Source of the DNA: Volvox africanus
Taxonomy: Eukaryota; Chlorophyta; Chlorophyceae; Chlamydomonadales; Volvocaceae
Assembly: GCA_030268105.1 (NCBI GenBank)
Contig: BSDZ01000010.1
Location: forward strand, 2,270,001 to 2,334,000
Length of the DNA stretch: 64,000 nucleotides
Direction: 5' to 3'
Shown here: piece after piece, positions 11,511 to 23,202 of the stretch
Layout: every line of letters begins with the position of its first letter
Numbering within the stretch: position 1 is the stretch's first letter
Translations under genes and position numbers: made by a program
The notes under the pieces: model-generated
What the model was told of the DNA's origin: nothing
Seen by the model: only the letters and a program-made list of their open reading frames with translations
Databases searched by the model: none

Positions 11511-12461
11511 ATGGGAAGCCTACAACATAGCGTTCAGTCATGGACTTGTTGTTATCAACAAAATATGCATTACCGATTGCCGCGACACATCCGAAGGCCT
11601 TTGTCAGCAAGGCAACATGAGTTAACACTAGCGCGGTCACACACTATATCAGCTGGGTCAGCGCTCGCGACTCTTCCTACGCAACATCGGTTGGCCGCAC
11701 CGACCGTGCAAGCTATGGACTGTTTGGCGGCCTTGTTCGCTTCACACATCCGTGCTGGAGATTGCTACTGCCTTTTTGGCGCAGTTGGAGCCGGCAAAAG
11801 CGTTTTCAGCAGAGCCTTCATTCGCGCAGTCGCCGAGGACGACTTTTTGCCCGTGCCGTCTCCAACTTTTCTCCTCCAAAACACGTATGACGAACATCAA
11901 GGCCCTCCCATCCACCACTTTGATTTCTACCGGCTTTCTTCACTCCAGGATTTCAACCGACTTGACCTGGAGGGCTCCCTTGCGCATGCCGTGTGCCTTA
12001 TGGAATGGCCCGAGCGCCTGCCTTCCCTTCCGCCGCACTGTTTGGCCGTGCAAATTGAAATTTTGGATGAGTCTCCAGCAGCACTCCAGGCTCTCGGTTT
12101 GCCTTTAGCCAGCCCTGCCGCCGCCAACGGTAGCGCCATGCCGGCCTCGGCCCGCACCCTCGGCCTCGGCATCAATGGAAGCTACGATGACAACGGCGGG
12201 CTTTCCCACTCCGTCAGCGCAACTACTCATAAGAACGTCCCCGAGGATGTGGACACGGAAGCTGAGGGGGATGAGTTTATTGACCGGCGTCTGAGGTTAG
12301 TGACGTTGACACCGTACGGAAGCTATTGGGAAAGCCGCGCGCGGAGGATCATCAGCTACATTGCGGCGCATAGTCATGCCTGTGACGGGCTCGTGGTGCT
12401 GCAAGAGTCCGAGCCATCGGCCACCACCGGGGGTGCTGGGGGGAGCAGCAGCATATCGTAA
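11511..12461 (+). CDS. TsaE/YjeE-type ATPase, tRNA threonylcarbamoyladenosine synthesis
   Basis: A 316-residue intronless gene. The TsaE family supplies the ATPase that works with TsaB and TsaD to make N6-threonylcarbamoyladenosine at position 37 of ANN-decoding tRNAs; in eukaryotes such bacterial-type copies act in organelles. Visible motifs: Walker A GAVGAGKS at 90-97, SPTF at 117-120 (Thr of the switch region), HHFDFYRL at 135-142, and EWPER at 165-169. Residues 1-65 are basic, hydroxylated and poor in acids, as in a plastid or mitochondrial transit peptide. After the core there is an unusual extension of about 130 residues (from about 185 on) with low-complexity and acidic stretches; bacterial TsaE is only about 150 residues. 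The start at 11511 is the first ATG of the frame. No TGTAA was seen nearby downstream. Confidence 0.88.
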   Translation: MGSLQHSVQSWTCCYQQNMHYRLPRHIRRPLSARQHELTLARSHTISAGSALATLPTQHRLAAPTVQAMDCLAALFASHIRAGDCYCLFGAVGAGKSVFSRAFIRAVAEDDFLPVPSPTFLLQNTYDEHQGPPIHHFDFYRLSSLQDFNRLDLEGSLAHAVCLMEWPERLPSLPPHCLAVQIEILDESPAALQALGLPLASPAAANGSAMPASARTLGLGINGSYDDNGGLSHSVSATTHKNVPEDVDTEAEGDEFIDRRLRLVTLTPYGSYWESRARRIISYIAAHSHACDGLVVLQESEPSATTGGAGGSSSIS

Positions 12462-13663
12462 CACAGTCGCAGGTGTCGTTGTCGCCTTCGGGCTGTAGGA
12501 CTGTTTTCTATTGGAGCGCTGGATGTGATGGCCGCGGTGTGTCAAGCGGTGCGGCAGCAGGCATCTTTCAGGCGGAGCAGGGCGCTGCCTAAGTTAATAT
12601 GTGGAGCTCAGAGTTGCTTAGCTTATAGTTGCTGTCCGACGGCCACTATCGCAGCGGCTGTCAAAGCAGCCGACAAGGAGGAGGAGGAGGAGGAGGAGGA
12701 AGCCGTAGGTGGAGCCGCTCGCTCCCCGCACGTCAGCTATCGCAGCGGCAGCAGCAACAGCAACAGCCACTACCCAGAAGCGGCAACACAGACATAACAT
12801 CGACACAGCAGCAGCTATAACCTTCCAATCGGCTGCAGCAGCCGCAGGGCCATGGGAAATAAATTGTCAGCAACCGCTCTCCTGGTTCAGGGTTCCAGGC
12901 CTATCCGCTGTGATCTCTCTCTCTCTCTCTCCATCGTGGGCATGAAGCTAAAGCTGATGGGCCCAGTGTGGCTATGGCAGAAGGGGTGAGGGAGGGGTCT
13001 TCCCGTGGCGCCCCTCCCCCTGGTCTTCAGAGCTCCGTTCCGCGTCCGCCAAGGCCCTTACCCGGGATGGGCCCCTGACGAGACGGTTTGGAGCCACCAC
13101 CAGATCGGTGGGGCGTAGCGTCCGGGAATAGCTCCTCCCTGCGCGAGCCGGGCGATCATTGGTTGGGCCAGGGACAGGAGGGAGGGAGGGGAGATGAGAG
13201 AAGGGGTTACACGGGGCGATGGCGGTGCGGTGGAGCCGGCGCTCCTCTCAGGTGGAAGGGCCGCCTGCCCGCCCATGGGACTTGAGAGGGAGGAGGGCAG
13301 CGCAGAGAAACGCCGACAAGAATCAGCCAAACCAAAACTTTTCATGCCCACAAGAGATTACGACCCGCCGGGATGTACTTCCCAAGGCCTCGGTGCAGCC
13401 GCCCCGCGGAGAGGTGGTGACGGAGGCGGCGCTACACCACTGGGTTGCAAGCCTTTCCGAGCCAGGGCGCGTCCCTATCGCTTGATCCAGGCAGTCACAC
13501 CTAGTACGACTCAGATCTTCCTCTCCCGCCCGATGAGCAGCGCAGCCTCTGTAGCTAAACTTAATGCAGAGTGTGTGGCGAAACGGTTGGGGGGGGAGCG
13601 CAGCGTTGATGGTATTACCCGGCCCCAACCTCCTATTGTTGCTACAGCTTGCGCCCGGGGCGT
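12462..13663. other. Intergenic between two convergent genes
   Basis: It lies between the stop of the TsaE gene and the stop of the minus-strand gene ending at 13664. It holds a GGA-repeat near 12676-12700, a CAGCAG-rich patch near 12745-12850 and a CTCTCT run near 12915. On the minus strand TGTAA occurs at 13211-13207, about 455 nt past the stop at 13664, a candidate poly(A) signal. The several GC-rich reading frames here are not splice-consistent and are not called. Confidence 0.5.
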
Positions 13664-16600
13664 CTATCCGACCCAACGAATAAGAGGTTGTTGAACGTCT
13701 GAAAGGTCCTGCTCCTCCTCCACAGCGGCCATGAATCTTGCAACACGGCGAGGAGCGAGTGCCAACAATTCAGTCTCCCTCTCCCCCAACCTCCACACGC
13801 GCACCGGCAGCCTGTGCAGTCTCCAGCCTCTTTCATCCAGTCGCATGTTAGGATAGGCAACATCCCGTCCTCCCTCCCCCCTTTCCCTGGAGGATAGACC
13901 CGTATCCTCACCCAGCCACCTTCATGATTGCACCTGGACCCGGCTTGGAGAGGTCCGCCTCAATCCCACAACCCAACGAACCCCACCTGAGCACGTCAAG
14001 GACCTGCTGGGCGAGGCTGGTGAGCTCCTCCGGCAACCAGCTGCCTCCGGAACCGCTGCCACTGCCAACATGAAGAGTAGCAGTGGCGGAAATCTCCCAG
14101 CCAACCAGCTGAGCGGCTTTGATCAAGTCGGTGATGAAGAAGGGATCGGCGGAGAGCTCGTGATACAGGTCCGCCAGCAAACGGGACACAGCGCTGCCCT
14201 GGAGCGATTGGGGGTTGGTACTTCAGCGGTTGGAAATGAGGCATGGGACGACGGGAGACGGTTATGAATCCAGCTTTGCCCAACGGTCGAGGTCAGGGGG
14301 GGATTTACGCGAGCACTGCAATTGAACGGGCTGGCTGGCTGGGAGGGACATTTTTTCCGCGGCTCAAAGTTGCAGTTCTAGCTGGTTTTCGGTTGATGTC
14401 TTTTCGCTGCCGCTGGGGGAGACGATTGTTCCTGGATGGGACACGGAAGGCTGAGTGGCAGACCGGGACGTTGGGAAGTCGGCTGCTGCAGCATATTCCT
14501 TGGCGGCGTGTGCGTGTGTGTGGAAGGAGGGGGCGTCACGTGTAAATGTGGAGCGGACATTGCTGGGCGGGCGTCGTCGTCGTCGTCTGGAGCGCAGGTT
14601 CCGTCAACTGCCATATGAGCTCAGCTTCAACGGCGGGACGCGCATTCGTACACACACAGAGAGACAGACAGACAAACAAACAAACAAACACATCGTTGCG
14701 CAGTGAAATCAAAGGTGCGTGAAAGTGCGCGGGGGGTATGGGGTACCCTGGGGGGACTTCCCAGGCGAGGACACACGTGTGTGTGTGTGTGCGCGCGAGT
14801 GCGACCACCAGCTCGCGGGTGCGGGTGCGGGTGGCGACGACGGAAGCGATTAGCCAGATGTCGTTGTTATGAAGGTGATGGAGGTGATGGGGAATGTCTT
14901 GGTGATGGGGCCCTCACTCCCCCAAGCATGCAAACCAGGCTGACGGGTCGTCTTGTACTTCAATACCCCTTTTTCTCGGCCCGTGTGCATTGTCCTGTTA
15001 AGCATGCTGTATACGACAGAAATTGTAGTATAGTAGCATTAGCAGGATTGGTAGTAGCAATAGTGCTATTGATGACTAAAGCATTGGAACGGGTGAACAA
15101 AATACTTACCTGATCATGATGTTGTGTGAACGTTAAGTGAACGGTCGGGCATCACATGTAGCATCTTACCTGATGCCGTAGGGCAGTGCAGCTTCCTCGG
15201 GACGCAGGAAAGAAGCACGATTATACCGTATAATAGATTCGTCGTTATGACGGGGCACCTTGACTTGGGGTGTGCTCTTAAAAAAGTATCCTGCGTGCGT
15301 GTGTGTGTATCCTAGTACTGACGAGTAAGCCACGCAGATCTTCAGTATTGCCGTACCCGTGGGCGAGTCGGAGCGCTGATAGTTTGCAGCAGCAGCGCTG
15401 CCGCGTAGCATGTACTATAGTGCCGTATTACAAGTCCTAAAACGCATGCAAGAAAGGGTTTTCACGTGTGGTGATGGGAAAAGCGATGGTGGTGGTGGGC
15501 CAGATTAGGGGTTTTTAATGGCTTGGCTTTAATGCCATGTTGGGGCGGCGTTGGCTCCGAAGTCGGGAGTCTGGGTTCCTAGTTGCATATTTTCCCTCCT
15601 GCATGTCTTTCTGTCGGGCGCGCGACACACACGAGAGTATTGCCCTTGACGGATCGCAGTGCTTGGCGGACTGGCTGGTTCACTGACAGGATCTGATCGG
15701 TCGAAAGTTGGGATAAAGACTTCAGGTTTCGAGTCCCCGCCGCCTTGGAGGTGTGCGTCAGGTCTGCTAAGCGGGTGATGGTGTGTGGGGGGTGTACGTC
15801 TGCGGATAGTACCAGTACCTACCAGACCGGATGTGACGCGATGTGGGTCGTCCAACCATTACCAGCATATACCCACTACTACAGCCACCGTTGCCTAATT
15901 TTGCTTCCTCCGTCTTCCATCGATAATTTGGCCAAAACACGTTTCCTACCTTGTATTGAGTTGACCAAAGTGGGGTTTTCAAAAGTTGCAATACCGGACG
16001 GGAGACGCAACCCTGGCGCTATGCTTTGACAATTTGACTTCAATTCGTACAACGAAGGTACGAATCCTTTCATCGCTGCGCCGGCATTTCGCCAGACGAA
16101 CTACTGCGCACCGTTGTCAGTTGCTTTTTGTATATGATGCTGTAGTCCATGTTTATGTATAGTTATGCCGTGACCAGGCTGCAAAACCCGATCGGGATTC
16201 CCCCGGGAAATTTTCAAGGCAGACAGCGGCACATACACGGACCGTACATCACACTTCTCATCCGCGGGCGTCGTACCAGGAAGGGATGTGAGTTCATGTG
16301 TAAGGCTACCGGTGCTGCCCCGTTACGCTGTCCAAAAGCTTTTTCATGATTGTAGTCCTAACTGAGTGGTGGTGATGATGATGGCGCATAAGGGGCGGCA
16401 ACGTGAGATATTTGATATCCTCCTCTGCTCATTTTTAGGAGGGATGATGATGGTTGCAGGGGAGTAGGCGGGTTGGGGCCTGTTTGGTTGAGGCCCTTAG
16501 TCTTCGCTAGGGGTCAGAAGGGGCGGAGGGGAGGATCGCAGGTCCACTGCCGCCTGGGTGTGTTGCACCGCCTTCGTGCGAAATTCTTTTCGCGCCTATG

Positions 16601-18633
16601 GGACGGCCGCCGGGAGCATGGGCACAATGCGCTGGTGCTCCCGTGCGATTTGAACATGGGGCCATAGTAGCATGGTTGGTGTGTGTAGTTGAAGGAGACA
16701 CCAAACATATCGTGCGCATTCCGCATGTCTGAAATGTACTCTCCGTCCTGGCCTTGTAAATCGAGCTACGTTTTCTCTTTAACAACGGACATAAGTAATT
16801 AACTAACTATAATCCGGCTCCTGACCCAACTAAAGCACCTGACCCCTCTCAAACTACGCCTTTCTCTCACACACGCACATACACACAGACACACACGCAC
16901 ACACACTCAGACACACACACAGACACACTCTCTCTCTCACTCACTCTGTCACACGAACACATTCTCTCTTACACACACTCACACTCGCTCACCTTGAACG
17001 CCTTTTGAGCTTTTGTCGCGGTCGCCCGCACCCAATTAAGCACCTCAGCGGGATTCGCCGCCAGCAGCTCCGGAAGCTGCCCAGTCGAGGTCGCGGAGCC
17101 GGGTCGCAGAGGTGCTAGTCCCGCCCCTGCCACCCGCAGGGGGGAGAGACACGTCGTGAGGGGATAACGTTATGTGGCGTCTGCTCTCAACAAGAAGTGT
17201 GGGGGCAGCGCAGGCAATATACTGCATGATGAGCATGTCTATGTGCGTGTGTGTGTCTATGTGTCTGTGTTTGCGTGTTTCTGTCGTGTCTGTGTCTGTG
17301 TGTGTTTGTGTGCGTGTGTGTATTTCTCCCCTCACCCCGGACAGGTTTAACAGCGAGTCGCTCCACCATCGTCGTCCAATCCTTGGCGATATCAGCTGCC
17401 AACCTGTACGTGGGGAGGAGAGAGGCCGGAGGCCAACACACGTGGCCCGTTGTGACTCCGTCAAGGCATCGACATCGGCATCGACTACATCGCTTAATAG
17501 GGCGCAACAGCCATTATGATGGAGGCTGTCAAATGGAGGTCTGTGAGCCCCGGTGGCTAAGAGTCAAGGTGCAGGAGGCTCACTCCGCCCAGATTGCGCC
17601 TTACGCCGTCGTGGGTTGCTTGCAAATAACAAATCCTGCCACCCTGCCACCCTGCCTTCACACCGACCCCCCTTACGTTGCCAGTGGGGAGGGGGGTGAC
17701 CCAGACAGCCGAGATCACCATTTCCATTACCTGCTTTAGTGGAAGCCTCTGGACAAAGTCCCTACCCGCGGTTCTTGAAGAGGTCCATAGATAGCGGCAG
17801 CAGTCCCCGATACAGCCCGAGGATACTGAACCACTTGCGCAGAGTGTCCACGCGAGCGGCTCCCGTGACGTCGCCGCGCTCCAAACGCAGGTGCTTGAGC
17901 GCGTCCAGGAGGCTACTGCCTGCCCCGAATAGAAAAAAGACCCTGTCTCAGGTTGTCGTGTCGTATCTGATATGAAGGAAGATCTTTTGCTGTGAGTATG
18001 CTATGAAAATCATATGAATTTGCAACGTCGGCGCGTGCAGCAGAGAAGATTGCGCCGGGGATGCGAAATGGTTAGGGGGTTGACCTAAGTGTGGAGGTTT
18101 AGGGGTGTGACACGGAATCAGTCATGTTTTCTGGAGGGAAGGTCTTCAGACGCCTCCTTGACTCAGCGAGTGTACGGGAGATAGATATATGGGAAGGGAA
18201 AACACCCAGCATGTGATATGGATGCCAGGTGTAAGCAAAGGTATCCCAAGGAGCTGCGCGGTGGAGAGGGTCCTAGAGCTTTGGGAGAGCTTTGGTTACA
18301 GGATAAGTCGCCGGGAAAGATGTGGGCAAGCTGCAGTCGTGTCATGATGTTCTGTTTCAGAGACTTGCGACCTAGGTTGTTACCTTTAAATGGGTTGGAT
18401 TTGAATAAAGGAGGTATTACGCCGGGGCTGCCGGCGGAGTGTCGGGCAGGGCCCTTAGACGTGCGTGAGGAGGGGCCAACGGCAAGGGCGACGGGCTGCC
18501 CTTGCAGGAGATGTGTCGCCGCAACGACCAGCAGCAAGGCTGTCGCGATTCGCCGTTGCAAAGGATGTCCTCGTCGCATGCTCAGGCTTTCCATGTCTAC
18601 GGCCTGAAGATACCCGTAAATCCTGGCAGTCAC
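13664..18633 (-). CDS. Unrecognised 321-residue protein with lumen-type leader
   Basis: Function unknown. Six exons (transcription order): 18633-18384, 17919-17766, 17403-17336, 17126-16993, 14198-13987, 13811-13664; all five junctions keep phase, giving 321 residues. Residues 27-28 are a twin arginine, followed by a hydrophobic stretch (29-44, IATALLLVVAATHLL) and an ALA-type cleavage site near 49-51, which looks like a thylakoid-lumen (Tat-type) or secretory leader. The mature part is helix-rich, with stretches such as LRKWFSILGLYRGLLPLSMD, ELLAANPAEVLNWVRATA and ADLYHELSADPFFITDLIKA, a short Gly-Ser linker (about 248-256) and an acidic EEEQD near the end. No family was recognised. A second in-frame ATG is at residue 14. 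Intron 4 is about 2.8 kb and full of simple repeats. The gene faces away from the methyltransferase gene. Confidence 0.78.
14199..16992 (-). other. Long repeat-rich intron of the minus-strand gene
   Basis: A 2.8-kb intron joining exons ending ...KAQKAFK and starting GSAVSRLL in phase 0. It contains an (ACAA)n/(CAGA) run near 14655-14692, GT-rich tracts near 14778-14800 and 15296-15310, and a dense CA/CT microsatellite at 16865-16985. No internal gene was supported. Confidence 0.6.
16865..16985 (+). repeat. CA/CT-rich compound microsatellite
   Basis: ACACAC, CACACG, ACACTC and CTCTCT units mixed over about 120 bp, directly downstream (gene sense) of exon 4 of the minus-strand gene. Confidence 0.85.
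17230..17326 (+). repeat. TG-rich microsatellite
   Basis: GTGTGTCTAT/GTCTGTGT-type units in the short intron between exons 3 and 4 of the minus-strand gene. Confidence 0.8.
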
Positions 18634-19614
18634 CTATGCAAGATGGCTAGCTGCCTCTATTAGTTAACGTTGAAACTGACGAGCAGCTATGATGGATGTC
18701 GTGCGATGGTTCAGCTGAACAAGTCGATGAATTGGCGAGACACTGGTAGACTCGGACACCTTGCATCCGTACGGATTTCAAGACGACTCCATAATTTTAA
18801 GTAAGATGCTGACCCTGATCTTATGGACGCAAAAATCCCTTTTAATATAAGCACTCTTAAACCTCACTGGGTCAATCCAGCAAAGCCTGAATCATGTGTC
18901 GTACTACCTGACTAAACTGGATGTTTCAATCTGCCAGCCTCTTCCCTCCTACCTGGTCTCGGAAACTTTCAATACATTGATGTTGATTTACATTTGCCAA
19001 GAATTTTACAATTACTTGCGTGATCCGGATTAATATATTTCCTGTCCACTGAAATATAATACATACCTACTATTCTTCTGCGTAAGCTTCCTCAGATCGC
19101 CTTAATAAATCACAACTTTCAAATTATTTAAATATTTTTAATATTAAGAAGCGGCCCCTCCTGACGCTTTACTATGCGGTCATCGGTTCAGACGCCCAGC
19201 ACCTCAGGAAGGGGCCAGGAGCAGCGACACTTCAGCGCGCGACTGCGGACGCCGTCTCCTTGCACAGCGCATCCCTCTATCTGGCAAGTGACGCTTCACT
19301 CAGGACAATGCCGGAAATGTATGGGGGAACTCCGTTCTCATTCGTCCAGTGTGGTTAAGGAGCCAAGCCAGCACACACGGCATATGCGCTCTGTGCTCTC
19401 GTGTGTCTTTCCGCTCTCCCGCTTACCGAACAATTACTAGTAACGTCAAGAAGACAAAGCAAGGGCGCCCTGCCCCCTCATAGTCTCCATTCACACTCTT
19501 GCATCGTGTTAACTTCGCGGGTTCAAGCTGCACAAGACGCTTTTATGACTGCCCACACGGCTAAGTGGTGTGTGAATAAAGCGACGGAGATAACCCCATT
19601 CCCCCTCCTTGCAG
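18634..19614. other. Divergent spacer between the 321-residue protein gene and the methyltransferase gene
   Basis: Two genes start in opposite directions from this spacer of about 1 kb. It is AT-rich between 18780 and 19150. A short open frame from ATG 19174 (arginine/serine-rich, transit-peptide-like) is a candidate first exon of the methyltransferase, but no donor of the right phase was found, so it is not joined. A bidirectional promoter is possible. Confidence 0.45.
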
Positions 19615-22600
19615 TCCCACAACGCCACGGCCCACTCCAGTCGCTGGTGCTAGGGCTGTACGACAGAAGCGACAGCTCGTCAATACCGCTGCTGTCACCA
19701 GCGGCCGCGGCGACGCTGGCGGCAATGGTGGCGGTGGTGGTGTCGTACTCCGTGAGGTGCTCACCAGACCTGAACGGGTCAAACTGGATACGGGTGATGA
19801 CTCAGCGTTCTACGGTGAGTGTACGGCGGGCAAAAGTGGCCGCTCCGTAGCGATAACTTTCCAGAGTCAGTTCGCGCAAAGCAGCTGGGGTAACAGCAGC
19901 TGCAACAGCAGTGAGTGCAGCACTAGCACCTGCAGTATTACTTGCACCATTATCATCACTGTAACTTGTACCAATATCGTCCACAATAGCGGTAGCAGTG
20001 GAAGTAGCATCTGCATGCTTCTGTAGTAGCTGTAGCCCGGTAGCTGGAGCATCTGTAGCACCTCCGGCATCTGCAGCACCTGTACTATCTGTAGCAAGAA
20101 GCGGCCTGCACAACACGATGTTGTTCCATTCGTTGCCAGCAATACGGTAATTGAAATTCTAACAATATTACATATATACATGTATATGTATCAGATACCA
20201 ACTGAGACTTTTTCGCATCCGCCGAGGATGAGATGGCACTTTCCCGCTCACTCGTCACTCACTGCGTCGCCCGTGTACCCGTTAAAATCCCTCACACGCC
20301 TCATACGCCTCATACGCCCGCCCGCAACTGTTTGCCTGAAAGTGCTTCATTAGCATTTGCTGGTCCCCATCACGCCTACTTCCCATTTCCTGCCCGGCCC
20401 CAGATATGCCGCGCTTTGTGAAACATGTGGATGCGGACTTCTTAGACCAGGTTACGGAGCTGTACCGCCAGCGCATTCCGGAGGGCGGCGCCGTACTGGT
20501 GCGTATGCTTTGCCGTTCGGCCGGACAGCACGGAAGATAGGGAAGAAGGGAAGAGAAAAGAGGCCCAGCTGGTGCACCTTCCTTGTTTTGAAGGATTGGG
20601 GATTTGAAGGATCCCAAAGTTCGGCGCTGCCTTCTGGGTTCTGGAGGGAGTCGGTTTTCATCTTCATTAGGGCAACAAAAACTACTGCTGCAACCGTTAC
20701 CGATCTGGATGATGGATGGATATTGATGGATGTTTACCTACGTGCGAGGAACCAACGGATGTGCTACGATGCTCCTCCCGCCACCTGTCTGTCCCGTACT
20801 GTTCCTTACTATTCTCAGTTCGGTTGCACGAACAGGACTTGTGTAGCAGCTGGGTTTCACATCTGCCGGCGGAGATGTACTACACCAAGGTGCGGGGGAG
20901 GGGGAGGGGGACGGGGAGATAAAGGGCGAGGAGGAGGGCAGGGGAAGAGAGGGGTAGTGAAGGAAGAAGTCGAATAAAGGGGGTATGATACCGCTGTATA
21001 GGCGCTGCTGGAAAGCATGGCTAACCGCGATATGGTGGAGGGGGAGGCAAGCAGCAAGTTAGGACAAGTTAGGACAAGTTAGGGCAAGTTACGGCAAGTT
21101 AGGAGCAGCGGTCGCAGTACATTGGACCTTGCCTGTGGACATAACCACTGACCGCATGCCGGGATGCTTGGGGCATCATTCACAGCTTTTGTAGGCCGGG
21201 GCCACAAGGTATGGCAATACGCGTTTGAGAAAACACCCGCCAGCGCTCTCTGTGCTCTGTGCTCTGTGCTCTGGGTATTTTAGCACCGGACGGAGTGGCT
21301 CCGAAACCACAACGGATGGGTGCCTAGGTATGGTAACGGCTTGCTTGCGCTTCAATCGCGCATCGCTGTGACTGCTTCCGCTGTTTTTCGAGCATCGAAG
21401 GCCCCGTATTTGCATCGTTGGTGCTAGGAAAACCAGCCCGTTCCTATCCTTCATTGACCCTTCGGCCTAGTGCTCTGCATGCCTCGTGCAGGTGTTGGGG
21501 CACGGAATGAACGCCGCAGAACTCGCCCGGAACCAAAGGTTTGAAGCCTACTTTGTGAGGGACCTCAATCAGGAGCCTGACGGTTGGCCGTTGGCGGATC
21601 AGGGCTTGGATGCCGTAGTTTGCTGCGTGAGGTACGAACGGACCTCTGGTGGCGTGGTGAGATGGCCACGGCCACGGCGAATCAAGGACTGTGTAACTAA
21701 GTCCGATGTTGAATGCGCGGCGCCGGTGTACGACAGGTGTCGGTGTACGACAGGAGGATCATGGAGAGGAAAGCGGAGGAGGGGCCATGATCACACGCGT
21801 TATAGCTCACTTGTACGGAGTCTTGCGCCATGTATTCTTTTGCGCTTGTCTGATTAACCATTTACGAACTCCCATGCAATTTCTTGATTTAAAAGGTAAA
21901 GTACTTTTTGAAAAAGAACAGGAATTCACTAAATACCAACCGCTTACTTTCTTATGTTGGTAAAAATTCTCATTGAGGACAAACGCACGGTGTTAACTTT
22001 ACTGTATAGAATACCGGTCGTATAATGTGTGGATTCCTACCTTCTTACCTACCCTAACAGGTCAGTTCCCTGCGCAGTCTCGTATATACTTAACATATGC
22101 ATGCTTTTTTGTGGTGTGTCGTGCATTTACGGCAGCGTGCAGTACCTTCAGCAACCCGAGCGAGTCTTTGCGGAGATCTACCGGGTGCTCAAGCCAGGAG
22201 GTGTCTGCATCGTCACCTTCTCTAACCGCATGTTTTACACGAAGGCAAGGTCGGGAAGGCTGGGCCCGTTCAATCCTTGTCCCGTGTTCCCATCCGCTCC
22301 GCTATCAGACCAGAAACTGTGTACGACATCAATGTACGACATTGCATATGTACTTGTGATGCATTTATTAGTATTATCAGAGATTTATAACGCAATAGGT
22401 AGCTCAAATCCACCCACGAAGAAAGCTCCCTGCGTGCTGTATCGGGTGTAAAGCGGCGGCTGCAAGCCGGCTAATTGGCAAACGTGCAACTTTATTTTAT
22501 TGAAATTTTGTTTAACCTATCGATGCCAAGCTGGCACTGCAGGCAATTGCAGCCTGGCGAGACGCTTCCGGCTTCGCACGGTGCCAGCTTGTACGACAAT

Positions 22601-23202
22601 ACTTCCAGGTACGAACGTACGACAGAACTTGTATCAGAGTCGAACTGCATTATTGATAATCGCGGATTGAAATTAGTTACAGAAACGTGGGGACAACTGG
22701 GGAGCCATGCGCTGCACACTACTGCGGCTTCCTGGCTTCTGCTACCGCTGCTTTTATCGCCGGCTTTCTAATTTTCACCTACCCTGTAAACCCGAAAAAG
22801 GGGGGGAGGAACCAACCAATCTGTGAATTAGTTTTCTGTCAACTATACTATTGCCAACATGCCGTTGCTATTCATGTTGCCTGACACCGTTGTTTAACGC
22901 CCCGCGGATGCCCTTGCGGCTGCTGCTGCCGCGGCTGCTGTTGCTGTTGCTGATGATGATCATCATGATGACGCTGCTGCTGCTGCAACTATCGACATAA
23001 GCAGGCAGTGTCTGGCTTCACTGCTCCAGAGGTGTTGACTGCGGTTAACAGGCCAGCGGATCAACAGCAGCAAGGCAGAGCTGGAGGCGGCGGCTTTCTT
23101 AAGGGCCTCCTGGACAGTCCGTTGGCGCGGCTCTTTCGACGGAGCAGCTCGGACCCGTTCTATGCGGTGGTGGCCTACCGCAATTTCCGACGAGAGCTGT
23201 GA
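19615..23202 (+). CDS. SAM-dependent methyltransferase (type 11 class), 5' end missing
   Basis: A class I methyltransferase-fold protein; substrate unknown. Exons: 19615-19814 (first exon found, entered in phase 2), 20404-20498, 20836-20889, 21492-21631, 22136-22244, 22543-22608, 23005-23202 with TGA at 23200. Joined segments read ...DDSAFYDMPRFVKHVDADF, then GGAVLDLCSSWVSHLP (motif I region), GHGMNAAELARNQRFE, RDLNQEPDGWPLADQGLDAV, VSVQYLQQPERVFAEIYRVL, KPGGVCIVTFSNRMFYTK, AIAAWRDASGFARCQLVRQY and GFTAPEVLTAVNRP. Continuity FYTK-AIAAWRD requires a GC donor at 22245. The first exon found has a Gly-rich linker, and an upstream transit-peptide exon is expected. The catalytic core looks complete. 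A TGTAA word lies at 23664. Confidence 0.85.
19866..20110. repeat. Degenerate trinucleotide block (CAG/GTA-like)
   Basis: About 245 bp of drifting three-base units (GCAGTA, AGTAGC, AGCAGC and similar) inside a methyltransferase intron. Because the period is three, open frames appear on both strands. Similar short blocks occur at 22915-22990 and 34030-34092. It looks like an old expanded triplet repeat. Confidence 0.6.
21051..21105 (+). repeat. 10-bp tandem repeat (AGGACAAGTT)
   Basis: About five head-to-tail copies with single-base changes in a methyltransferase intron. Confidence 0.85.
22245..22542 (+). other. GC-AG intron of the methyltransferase gene
   Basis: The donor reads AAG|GCAAGG and the acceptor CTGCAG|GCAATT. 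Using the next GT instead would add residues or break the frame before AIAAWRD. The joined sequence NRMFYTKAIAAWRD is uninterrupted and reads as one helix segment of the family, so a GC donor is the simplest reading. Confidence 0.75.
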
